DNA of 12,070 bases from Anaerolineae bacterium (GCA_030622805.1 JAUXFR010000012.1:1-12070); one strand, 5' to 3'; counted from the first letter of the stretch, positions 1 through 5,703 are shown. A program made the numbers and translations. The notes: generated by a model not told the origin, from the sequence alone.

Positions 1-100
1 AACAGCAGACTCTCCCCTCTTCTTGTGGGAAATATTACGTAGAAATGGTATGTATGCAAATATTGTTTTCTTAAATTACGGGCAAACTCCAAAATTATAA

Positions 101-130
101 ACCTGGAAGGTAATATACCCGGTCCTTTTT
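101..130 (+). terminator. Possible weak terminator for a gene left of the window
   Basis: An imperfect hairpin can form at 101-123 (GGTA at 109-112 pairs with TACC at 116-119, and ACC at 101-103 with GGT at 121-123, with bulges between). It is followed by five Ts at 126-130 on the plus strand. It would end a plus-strand transcript entering from outside the window. The stem is imperfect, so this is a weak call. The remainder of 1-138 shows nothing recognisable. Confidence 0.25.
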
Positions 131-138
131 CGATACGA

Positions 139-561
139 TTACCTGCCTCGCAGCATCCGGAAGACCATACCGACCATAAATCCGGCCGCGGTGAGCGCTG
201 CCAGAGCGATCTTGGTGACATCCACAATGGGCTCGATATACACGCCACCCGGGGAGCTAACCACGATCGCGACCGGTCGTGAGAGCACTCGCCCCCCTCC
301 ACCCCCTCCTCCGCCCCCACCAATCTGCTTCTCGTCGCTCTCCTCACTGGTACCGAAACCGCTGCCTACGCCAAAGCCGGCAACAGAGAGCACTTCAGCC
401 GTTGGCAAGATCACGATATCATCATGCTCAATCAGCTCGCCGTATACGGCAGCCACATCGGCAGCAGCCAGAAACTTATCCATCGTTTGCTGAATCACGG
501 GATAAGCCTCTTCTATTTCGAATTGCTGCTCCACTTCTTGCTTGTTATTTTCTTCAGACAT
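139..561 (-). CDS. GerW/YtfJ-family protein with a poly-glycine hinge and C-terminal membrane segment
   Basis: This 140-residue protein matches the YtfJ/GerW family, named for a Bacillus spore germination protein but widespread in bacteria that do not form spores; its biochemical role is unknown. Residues 17-40 form a helix (IEEAYPVIQQTMDKFL). The family signature follows: G41 with a charged turn, then VILPTAEVLSVAGFG at about 50-64. A low-complexity segment includes ten consecutive glycines (81-90), then RPVAIVVSSPGGVYIEPIVDVT. Residues about 117-135 are hydrophobic and end in RMLRGR, consistent with a tail-anchored protein whose main domain is cytoplasmic. The start is supported by AGGAGAAG upstream of ATG 561. 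It is the last gene of a three-gene minus-strand operon, 10 nt after the preceding stop. No other sporulation gene is visible, so a spore role should not be assumed. Confidence 0.85.
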   Translation of the reverse strand: MSEENNKQEVEQQFEIEEAYPVIQQTMDKFLAAADVAAVYGELIEHDDIVILPTAEVLSVAGFGVGSGFGTSEESDEKQIGGGGGGGGGGRVLSRPVAIVVSSPGGVYIEPIVDVTKIALAALTAAGFMVGMVFRMLRGR

Positions 562-571
562 TGCTCTTCTC

Positions 572-856
572 CTATCGAAAACTTTTGAATATGCGGGATA
601 TCAGCCAGGCAAACAGGGTGATCATGAACGTTGCTCCAAACAACATCCAAATTGTTTGCCGGGTTACATCAGGTATTGACAGAACCTGTTCCTCACCATC
701 TTTGGTCTGCACAAGAATTGAGACGGGTCGGTTCCATATCAAACCACCGTTCATGCCAGGAATGGTCACCTGCATGGATTGTGCGAAAGGTGTGATCGTA
801 TGCTCGTTGATGGAAATTGGATCACCGGCTCTTATTTCGACATTCAACAAATTCAT
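572..856 (-). CDS. Small GerW-like protein with C-terminal membrane anchor
   Basis: A 94-residue protein. I chose the ATG at 856 because AGGAGGAG lies just upstream, the previous stop codon ends one base before it, and a longer reading frame to 910 would run into the upstream gene. Residues 10-30 (GDPISINEHTITPFAQSMQV) resemble the GerW strand that begins with a GDP turn and leads to I-x-P-x-A/S. Residues 37-66 (GG, NRPVSILVQ, a Gly turn, then IPDVT) align with the equivalent part of the next gene (GG, SRPVAIVV, a Gly turn, then PIVDVT). A hydrophobic helix spans about 67-87, ending in SRIFKSFR. I infer that it is a divergent GerW-domain paralogue lacking the N-terminal helix and the glycine run. 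Function unknown. Confidence 0.75.
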   Translation of the reverse strand: MNLLNVEIRAGDPISINEHTITPFAQSMQVTIPGMNGGLIWNRPVSILVQTKDGEEQVLSIPDVTRQTIWMLFGATFMITLFAWLISRIFKSFR

Positions 857-857
857 C

Positions 858-1265
858 TCATTGCTCCTCCTGATCGGCATCTTCCCTGGGCGTCTCCGTT
901 TCATCGTCATCTTCCGATGTTTGGGCAGGCGACCAGCGATTCGCTAAATTTTCCAGCTCGAGGTTTGCGGATTTTAAAACGATGAGCAGCTCATCTCTAA
1001 TCTTTCCCTCAATTTCGCTGCTGCGCACACGTTCCCCCAAATTTTCAGCATCCGCACGCAACCGCTGCGCTGTCGGACTTTCATTCCAATGTTCCGCTTC
1101 CTTATTCACAGCATCTCGAAATTCCAGCATGCCGTCTTCGATCTCTTTCTGCAATTTCTGCCGTTCTGGACTGTCCCAGGCTGTGTGGGCAGCATCGATC
1201 AGGTTTTTCCCCAGGCTGCGGAATTCCTCGGTAAGACTGCTCTCAGGTTTTTTATCTTCACTCAT
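858..1265 (-). CDS. Acidic helical protein with repeated W-(x)-SP motifs, function unknown
   Basis: A 135-residue hydrophilic protein with no membrane segment. The start at 1265 is preferred over the upstream ATG at 1277 because GGAGG lies 5 nt before it; that GGAGG falls inside the first codons of the longer version. The chain is predicted almost wholly helical, with long charged amphipathic stretches, and ends in a very acidic tail (SEDDDETETPREDADQEEQ). A short motif recurs: WDSPERQKL at W30, WNESPTAQRL at W60 and WSPAQ at W111, which suggests internal duplication of a helical unit. It is the first gene of the operon with the two GerW-like genes, one base ahead of the second. It may be a soluble partner of the two membrane-anchored proteins; this is inferred from gene order only. 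Confidence 0.8.
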   Translation of the reverse strand: MSEDKKPESSLTEEFRSLGKNLIDAAHTAWDSPERQKLQKEIEDGMLEFRDAVNKEAEHWNESPTAQRLRADAENLGERVRSSEIEGKIRDELLIVLKSANLELENLANRWSPAQTSEDDDETETPREDADQEEQ

Positions 1266-1340
1266 ATTCGCCTCCATATTCTAATTCTACTTAATTTTAC
1301 TCCATTTTAAACTATTCAGGCACACGTTAGGCTTTCCAGC

Positions 1341-1437
1341 AACCTTGCGAGGGTTTGTAATGTGAACCAGCTCGTTACGCTTATCAGCATAATTTACCAG
1401 GAAGCATGCTTCTGCAACAACCCTCGCAAGGTTTTTT
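1341..1437 (+). repeat. Perfect 15-bp inverted repeat with T-tract, possible structured RNA or terminator
   Basis: AACCTTGCGAGGGTT at 1341-1355 is the exact reverse complement of 1419-1433. The 63 nt between can form three further hairpins: a 6-bp stem 1357-1362/1373-1378 (one G-U pair), a 4-bp AT stem 1381-1384/1389-1392, and GAAGCATGCTTC (1401-1412), a perfect palindrome. Six Ts follow the right arm (1432-1437) on the plus strand only. On the plus strand this would fold as a cloverleaf-like, roughly 95-nt RNA ending in an intrinsic terminator. Each 15-mer is also itself a near-palindrome (CCT-N4-AGG), so a pair of protein-binding sites is an alternative. The repeat is certain; an RNA product is not. 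Confidence 0.6.
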
Positions 1438-1457
1438 ATTCTCTTCGTTGATAAAAC

Positions 1458-1486
1458 TTGATTTGTACTCTCACATATGAGATACT
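1458..1486 (+). promoter_or_regulatory. Candidate promoter for the CocE-family hydrolase gene
   Basis: TTGATT (1458-1463), a 17-nt spacer and GATACT (1481-1486) match the sigma-70 type consensus at four of six positions each. Transcription would start near 1493, leaving a leader of about 29 nt before the ATG at 1522. This also argues against the GTG at 1489 as the start. An imperfect dyad, CTCA-N4-TGAG, at about 1470-1481 lies just upstream of the -10 element. Confidence 0.4.
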
Positions 1487-1521
1487 AAGTGCAATCAACA
1501 AGGAATCGGGAAACATACTCA

Positions 1522-3276
1522 ATGCAAAAAAAGAGGAATATCGGCATAATCGGAGTTGGTTTGTTGGGTCTGGGCGCCTACCTCCTGCGGCGGCAAATGT
1601 TAGGACGCCTGATGAAATTGCAGCCTCCAAAATACGGCGTACGTGTCGAACGCGGATTGCGCATCCCTATGTCAGACAATACAATTCTGCTGGCTGATTT
1701 ATACAAACCAAAAAGCAGCCGACTCTGTCCTACCATCCTGATCCGAACACCTTACGGCCGCGGGGGCACCGTTGGCCCAACCGGGCTGCTCCATGACTTC
1801 GTCGCTCAGCGATTCACCGAACGCGGCTACAATGTCTTCGTACAGGATGTACGCGGCACATTCAGTTCGGATGGTGAATTTGATCCATTCATTCACGAAG
1901 CCGATGATGGGCACGCAACCCTGGCGTGGATCGAAAAACAGAACTGGTTCAATGGTCTGGTGGGGATGTGGGGACCGAGCTACCTCGGTTATGTGCAGTG
2001 GGCAATCGCGGGTGGTGGTCCGCTGTATCTGAAGGCCATCGTTCCGATGATCACGGGTGCAAATTTAACCCACTCTGGTCTTCGAGACGGCGCACTGACC
2101 CTTGATACTGTCCTGCGCTGGATCATCCAGATCGATGCTATGGATCGCAAAAAGTACCTGGCGAACCTGCTTGGCTTACGGCGTATACGTCCCAAGACGA
2201 TCGATAAGATCATCAGCCAACATGCAAATCACCTGCCCCTCTCCGAAATCGACCGCCAGGTTGTCGGTAAAGATGTGCCATTTCTCCAAGATTGGATGGA
2301 GCATCTCGATCCAGAAGATCCTTTCTGGGAGCGCTACGACCCAACCAAAACCTTTGGCAACGTGACGGCTTCCGCCCATCTGATCGGCGGTTGGTACGAT
2401 ATCTTTTTACGAGAAACGTTGGAAGACTATGCTCTGCTGAAAGAAAGCGGACATTCTCCACATTTAACGATCGGTCCCTGGCACCATTTTCATGGGGAAT
2501 GTATGATAGAGGGCATACGTCAGGGTTTGATCTGGTTCGATGTCTTTCTGAAGGGCGATCGACGAAAATTGCGCGAAAAACCCGTACGAATTTATGTTTC
2601 AGGTGATGGTGGATGGCGCGAATTCGATAGCTGGCCCCCAGAGGCAAATAATGTTTATTTCTTCCTCCATCAAAGTGATGGAAATCATAGAAATCCAGGC
2701 TATGGTTTGGCTCCAGAACTTCCAGAACAACCTTTGCCACCCGATACATATATCTATGATCCAGAAGATCCTACGCCATCTATCGGGGGCGCAGAGATGA
2801 GTTTGAACGCCGGACCGGTCGATAACCGCGAACTTGAAGCACGTCCGGATGTTGTTTCTTTCACCTCGCAGCAGCTTGAAAACACCATCGAAGTCATTGG
2901 CTACGTTCGGTTGAAATTATATGCCAGATCGAGCCTGGAGAACACAGACTTCTACGCCCGGTTGCTGGATGTATACCAGGACGGACGTTCAATCAATATA
3001 TGCGACGGCTTGCTGCGAATTAAACCGGGTATCGGTGAACTGCAAGCGGATGGCAGTAGATTAATAGAAATCGATATGTGGGCAACCGCAAACCGCTTCC
3101 AAAGCGGGCACCGGATCCGTTTGTTAATCGCCAGCGGTGCGCATCCCCGCTGGTCCAGAAACCTGGGCACTGGTGATCCTGTTCTAACAGCCACTCGCAT
3201 GGTCTCCGCTGAACAAACGATCTTCCACGACCCAGAGCATCCTTCCGTCCTGATACTGCCCGTACTAACTCCCTGA
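1522..3276 (+). CDS. CocE/NonD-family serine hydrolase (X-Pro dipeptidyl-peptidase-like), membrane-anchored
   Basis: A 584-residue alpha/beta hydrolase of the CocE/NonD group (related to peptidase family S15), whose members cleave acyl esters, alpha-amino esters or X-Pro peptides; the substrate here cannot be told. The N-terminus has a basic start and a hydrophobic segment (NIGIIGVGLLGLGAYLL), a likely uncleaved signal anchor. The core begins near PMSDNTILLADLY. DVRGTFSSDGEF is the typical glycine-rich loop. WGPSYLGY carries the nucleophile at Ser153 (codon 1978-1980). GGWYDIFLRETL holds the expected catalytic Asp and IGPWHHF the catalytic His. The second half is a jelly-roll domain of the X-Pro peptidase C-terminal type (IEVIGYVRLKLYARSS, FYARLLDV, RFQSGHRIRLLIASGAHPRW). 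The ATG at 1522 is chosen over an in-frame GTG at 1489 because it fits the promoter; no strong ribosome site is seen. The stop is 6 nt before the next gene. Confidence 0.9.
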   Translation: MQKKRNIGIIGVGLLGLGAYLLRRQMLGRLMKLQPPKYGVRVERGLRIPMSDNTILLADLYKPKSSRLCPTILIRTPYGRGGTVGPTGLLHDFVAQRFTERGYNVFVQDVRGTFSSDGEFDPFIHEADDGHATLAWIEKQNWFNGLVGMWGPSYLGYVQWAIAGGGPLYLKAIVPMITGANLTHSGLRDGALTLDTVLRWIIQIDAMDRKKYLANLLGLRRIRPKTIDKIISQHANHLPLSEIDRQVVGKDVPFLQDWMEHLDPEDPFWERYDPTKTFGNVTASAHLIGGWYDIFLRETLEDYALLKESGHSPHLTIGPWHHFHGECMIEGIRQGLIWFDVFLKGDRRKLREKPVRIYVSGDGGWREFDSWPPEANNVYFFLHQSDGNHRNPGYGLAPELPEQPLPPDTYIYDPEDPTPSIGGAEMSLNAGPVDNRELEARPDVVSFTSQQLENTIEVIGYVRLKLYARSSLENTDFYARLLDVYQDGRSINICDGLLRIKPGIGELQADGSRLIEIDMWATANRFQSGHRIRLLIASGAHPRWSRNLGTGDPVLTATRMVSAEQTIFHDPEHPSVLILPVLTP

Positions 3277-3282
3277 GGTTGT

Positions 3283-3831
3283 ATGATGAGGCATCCACTC
3301 CAATCTATCCAGCGCTTCCGAGTACCAATATTCTTCTCACTGCTCGCTCTGACGCTCATCCTGATGGTGATTTTTAATGTGCTCGGATCTCCCCTGATGA
3401 CACTGGAGGCTCCTTTCGGAATAATTTCCTTTGAGCTGGCTGGCAGTGTCAGCCGATCTCAAGATATTATCGATTCGTGGGATCATAATGCACAACTACA
3501 TGCAGCATTCAGCCTGGGGCTGGATTATCTGTTTATGGTGCTCTATTCAACAACGATCGCGCTGGGATGCATCTGGGCTGGAGAAGTTATGCAGGCAAAT
3601 CACTGGCCCTTCTCCCGGTTCAGCGTTCCGCTGGCGTGGGGTCAGTGGCTTGCAGCGCTGCTGGATGTTGTTGAAAATATCGCATTAGTGATTATCCTGT
3701 TTGGAACAGCGGCCTCTCCTTGGTCGCAATTAGCACAATGGTGCGCAATCGCTAAATTCGCACTGATTTTTATTGGGATGATCTACATTTTCCTGGGTCT
3801 GATAGCGCATATATCAAAAAAGTTTGTATAG
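3283..3831 (+). CDS. Four-helix integral membrane protein, function unknown
   Basis: A 182-residue protein with hydrophobic segments at about 14-36, 75-98, 113-140 and 150-176. The loop after the first helix (LGSPLMTLEAPFGIISFELAGS, then IIDSWD) looks conserved and non-random, and polar or charged residues sit inside or beside helices (LDVVENIAL), which suggests a functional membrane protein rather than a spacer. I do not recognise a named family. The ATG at 3283 is preceded by GAGG at 3275-3278, overlapping the end of the hydrolase gene; a second ATG follows immediately. The 6-nt gap makes co-transcription, and probably translational coupling, with the hydrolase likely, so the two may act together at the membrane. 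Confidence 0.8.
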   Translation: MMRHPLQSIQRFRVPIFFSLLALTLILMVIFNVLGSPLMTLEAPFGIISFELAGSVSRSQDIIDSWDHNAQLHAAFSLGLDYLFMVLYSTTIALGCIWAGEVMQANHWPFSRFSVPLAWGQWLAALLDVVENIALVIILFGTAASPWSQLAQWCAIAKFALIFIGMIYIFLGLIAHISKKFV

Positions 3832-3858
3832 GCAATTACCTTAGAATCAGGCTCTCCC

Positions 3859-3887
3859 GCGACAATTATGTGCGTTATACGTATAAA
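3859..3887 (+). promoter_or_regulatory. Promoter for the toast-rack lipoprotein gene
   Basis: GCGACA (3859-3864), a 17-nt spacer and TATAAA (3882-3887) match the sigma-70 type consensus at four and five of six positions. The predicted start near 3894 gives a leader of about 30 nt containing a strong AGGAGG site. This separates the lipoprotein gene from the hydrolase pair upstream. Confidence 0.5.
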
Positions 3888-3922
3888 TATATAAGAGACT
3901 TGAATAGAACAGGAGGTAAAAA

Positions 3923-4792
3923 ATGAAAAGAATAACTTTGCTGAGCGTTATCGCAGTAGTCGCTTTTGTCACACTTGCCTGTGGCATCTCATTTAACTTA
4001 CCAGTGGATGAAATCGTCACGGGACCAACAACGGTGGATGAGATACTTATTCCATTCCCTGAAGAAGACGCACCTGCTGAAGTGACCCTGGCATTTGGTG
4101 CAGGCGAACTCGATTTATCCGCTGGAGCTGAAAACGCCCTGATCGAAGGGACTGCAAAATATAATATACCTGACTTTGCTCCAGAGATTGATATTAACGA
4201 CACCGAAATCCGATTAGCTACAGGCAACCTTGAACTCACCGGTATTCCAAGGCTTTCGATTGATGATCTTGAAAATGAGTGGGATCTGCAGCTAAGTGAC
4301 TATCCGATGGATCTAAAAATCAATGCCGGCGCTTACCAGGGTGATTTCGATCTGGGAGATCTATCTCTGAATTCATTGGAGATCAGCGACGGTGCAGCGG
4401 AGGTACGGTTGGACTTCTCAGAACCGAACAAAGTCGATATGAGCAGATTCCGCTACAGTACGGGGGCATCAAGTGTGAAGATGACCAACCTGGCGAACGC
4501 GAACTTCAGCTTGATGACCTTTCGAAGCGGCGCAGGTGACTATACCCTTGACTTCAGCGGAGAGCTGCAGAGGGATGCGAATGTGGTTATTGAATCGGGT
4601 ATCAGCAAGATAACGATCATCGTGCCGGAAGGGATGGCAGCCGAGATAAGCCTGAAGGGTGGACTGACAAATGTTGACGCGGACGGTGATTGGGATCGCT
4701 CAGGATCAACCTATTCGCTGCCCGGAACCGGGTATAAACTCACCATCCAGGTCGAATTAGGTGCAGGCAATCTAGAACTGCGTACCTATTAA
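3923..4792 (+). CDS. Toast-rack / LiaF-like beta-repeat lipoprotein
   Basis: A 289-residue exported protein. The N-terminus is a lipoprotein signal peptide (MKRITLLSVIAVVAFVTLAC) with Cys20 as the predicted lipidated residue; Thr at -3 is not the usual Leu, but the rest fits. The mature part is built of repeating beta-strand units with GAG or GAA turns: AFGAGELDLSAGA near residue 60, NAGAYQGDFDLGDLSLNSLEISDGAA in the middle, TGASSVKMTNL and RSGAGDYTLDFSGEL next, and VELGAGNLELRTY at the end. This matches proteins with a toast-rack N-terminal domain and a LiaF-like (cell-wall-active antibiotic response) C-terminus, which form parallel beta-solenoids. AGGAGG lies 8 nt before the ATG. It has its own promoter and a strong terminator, so it is probably monocistronic. 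A role in envelope sensing or surface structure is inferred from the family only. Confidence 0.8.
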   Translation: MKRITLLSVIAVVAFVTLACGISFNLPVDEIVTGPTTVDEILIPFPEEDAPAEVTLAFGAGELDLSAGAENALIEGTAKYNIPDFAPEIDINDTEIRLATGNLELTGIPRLSIDDLENEWDLQLSDYPMDLKINAGAYQGDFDLGDLSLNSLEISDGAAEVRLDFSEPNKVDMSRFRYSTGASSVKMTNLANANFSLMTFRSGAGDYTLDFSGELQRDANVVIESGISKITIIVPEGMAAEISLKGGLTNVDADGDWDRSGSTYSLPGTGYKLTIQVELGAGNLELRTY

Positions 4793-4818
4793 CAACCAGA
4801 GATTCTTTCGAAAATTCA

Positions 4819-4846
4819 AAAGAGGAGGCTCATGAGCCTCCTCTTT
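4819..4846. terminator. Bidirectional terminator between convergent genes
   Basis: A perfect 28-nt palindrome with arm AAAGAGGAGGCTCA and its exact complement, so the stem can be 12 bp with a four-base loop. On the plus strand it runs into TTTATTTCTT and on the minus strand into TTTTGAATTTT. It sits 26 nt after the lipoprotein stop and 60 nt after the ferredoxin stop, so it can end both transcripts. Confidence 0.9.
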
Positions 4847-4906
4847 ATTTCTTAATTCAGGTTATTTGGTAAATATATTGTGGCAGATAGAATGAACTTA
4901 ATTACA

Positions 4907-5305
4907 TTAATCAATTGCGCTGTAGCCAGGGCCACTCTCAAAGTAATCGAAGTTCGGTTGAATATCCTCAGTTAAGTCAACAACTTCACCGGCTTCTAAC
5001 TGCTTGACCGTATCGAGAACGACTGCTTCTCCGTGATGATTCGTGCCCTCGTAATGACCGGACAAACCCACCCTGCTGATATATTCACCACCTACAGCAG
5101 TGTAATCGCTGGGTACCTCATCTTCGGTGAAGATTGCCTCTAAGGGGCACTCAGGAATACAGGCTCCGCAATCGATGCAGGTGTCGGGATCTATGTAGAA
5201 CCACGGCCACTCTTCCTGAGGTATGCCTGGCACTATGCATTCCACCGGGCAAACATCCACGCAGCCGGAGTCACGCAGGCACAGACTGGTAATAATGTGC
5301 GTCAT
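4907..5305 (-). CDS. Ferredoxin, probably 7Fe (3Fe-4S plus 4Fe-4S) type, with C-terminal extension
   Basis: A 132-residue soluble electron carrier. Two cysteine groups are visible: Cys9, 15, 19 and 23 (CLRDSGCVDVCPVECI) and Cys43, 46, 49 and 53 (CIDCGACIPECPLEAIF). The second is a canonical CxxCxxCxxxCP. The first lacks CxxCxxC and resembles Azotobacter FdI-type ferredoxins, in which one site is a 3Fe-4S cluster; by that alignment Cys9, 15 and 53 would bind it and Cys19, 43, 46 and 49 the 4Fe-4S cluster, leaving Cys23 free. About 70 residues follow the cluster domain (including GLSGHYEGTNHHGEAVVLDTVKQLEAGE), acidic and unlike standard ferredoxin tails. AGGAGGAT precedes the ATG. The gene stands alone with a strong promoter and the shared terminator, so its redox partner is not shown. 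Confidence 0.92.
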   Translation of the reverse strand: MTHIITSLCLRDSGCVDVCPVECIVPGIPQEEWPWFYIDPDTCIDCGACIPECPLEAIFTEDEVPSDYTAVGGEYISRVGLSGHYEGTNHHGEAVVLDTVKQLEAGEVVDLTEDIQPNFDYFESGPGYSAID

Positions 5306-5393
5306 TGTACATCCTCCTGTAAAAATAGTTTTGTTTTACCAGGTCTATCCCATACTCCAACCCGGCAAAAATTCTAATAATGCTGTTGCGATG

Positions 5394-5422
5394 ATTTTAA
5401 TCCTCTCGCCAATCTTTGTCAA
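5394..5422 (-). promoter_or_regulatory. Strong sigma-70 type promoter for the ferredoxin gene
   Basis: On the minus strand TTGACA (5422-5417, perfect) is followed by 17 nt and TAAAAT (5399-5394, five of six). Transcription would start near 5387, giving a leader of about 80 nt. Within that leader CCGGGT and ACCTGG can form a 6-bp stem with a G-U pair ahead of the ribosome site. The promoter lies immediately upstream of the divergent S26-like gene. Confidence 0.7.
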
Positions 5423-5456
5423 GAAAATTTGATATCCTTCTATCCAAAACAAGGGA

Positions 5457-5462
5457 TATAAT
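5457..5462 (+). promoter_or_regulatory. TATAAT box placed for a leaderless GTG start
   Basis: A perfect TATAAT ends 7 nt before an in-frame GTG at 5470, the position where transcription would be expected to begin. No good -35 element is seen at the usual spacing, and no convincing ribosome site precedes the GTG. Confidence 0.4.
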
Positions 5463-5469
5463 ATTTTTT

Positions 5470-5703
5470 GTGCTCATTCTTAAAATCCCCTTTTTTAGTA
5501 AATCAATCAGACCCGGGGATATTGTGGTTTTTAATAATTCCAAGTACGGAACTCTGATCAAACAAGTAGATCATATCGATCCAAAGACTGGGAGTCTAAG
5601 TGTTTCCGGAACAAACGAATACAGCGTTGACAGCCAGCGGATTGGGTTTGTCAGAAGTCAGGAAGTGATCGGAAAAGTTATCTGGCATATAAAGAAACCA
5701 TGA
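5470..5703 (+). CDS. S26 signal-peptidase-like fragment lacking the catalytic serine
   Basis: A 77-residue product if it starts at the GTG; an in-frame TTG at 5416 would give 95 residues but begins inside the ferredoxin promoter. The visible part matches the C-terminal half of small S26-type signal peptidases, as in nickel-SOD maturation proteases: RPGDIVVF (14-21), LIKQVDHID with the expected general-base lysine at 31, and SGTNEYSVDSQRIGFV (46-61) followed by VIGKV. The segment that normally carries the nucleophile (GxSMxP, about ten residues before GD) reads IPFFSKSIRPGD, with no SM, and I find no such motif in the other frames just upstream. So the protein is either a degenerate pseudogene or a non-catalytic member. 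Its stop overlaps the transporter start (ATGA), which argues that it is translated. Confidence 0.55.
   Translation: MLILKIPFFSKSIRPGDIVVFNNSKYGTLIKQVDHIDPKTGSLSVSGTNEYSVDSQRIGFVRSQEVIGKVIWHIKKP

Noticed and set aside
191..493. Plus-strand open frame with a run of ten prolines, opposite the GerW-family gene
   Set aside because: It is the complement of the glycine tract in the well-supported minus-strand gene, and its composition is low-complexity and unlike a real protein.
279..947. A 222-codon plus-strand open frame
   Set aside because: It runs antisense to two genes that have ribosome sites and family-like sequence; its translation is arginine- and serine-rich with no domain.
139..1265. 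Evidence for a sporulation locus
   Set aside because: GerW/YtfJ homologues are widespread in non-spore-formers, and the only other spore-associated family here, FtsK/SpoIIIE, is a general division protein.
1341..1437. Identity of the inverted repeat as SRP RNA, T-box leader or tRNA
   Set aside because: The SRP tip (GGTCAGGTCCGGAAGGAAGC-like) is absent, no T-box GGTGG-type anti-terminator is seen, and there are no tRNA D- or T-arm consensus bases, despite the cloverleaf-like outline.
2213..2749. A 178-codon minus-strand open frame inside the hydrolase gene
   Set aside because: It lies wholly antisense to a confidently identified CocE-family gene and shows no recognisable protein pattern.
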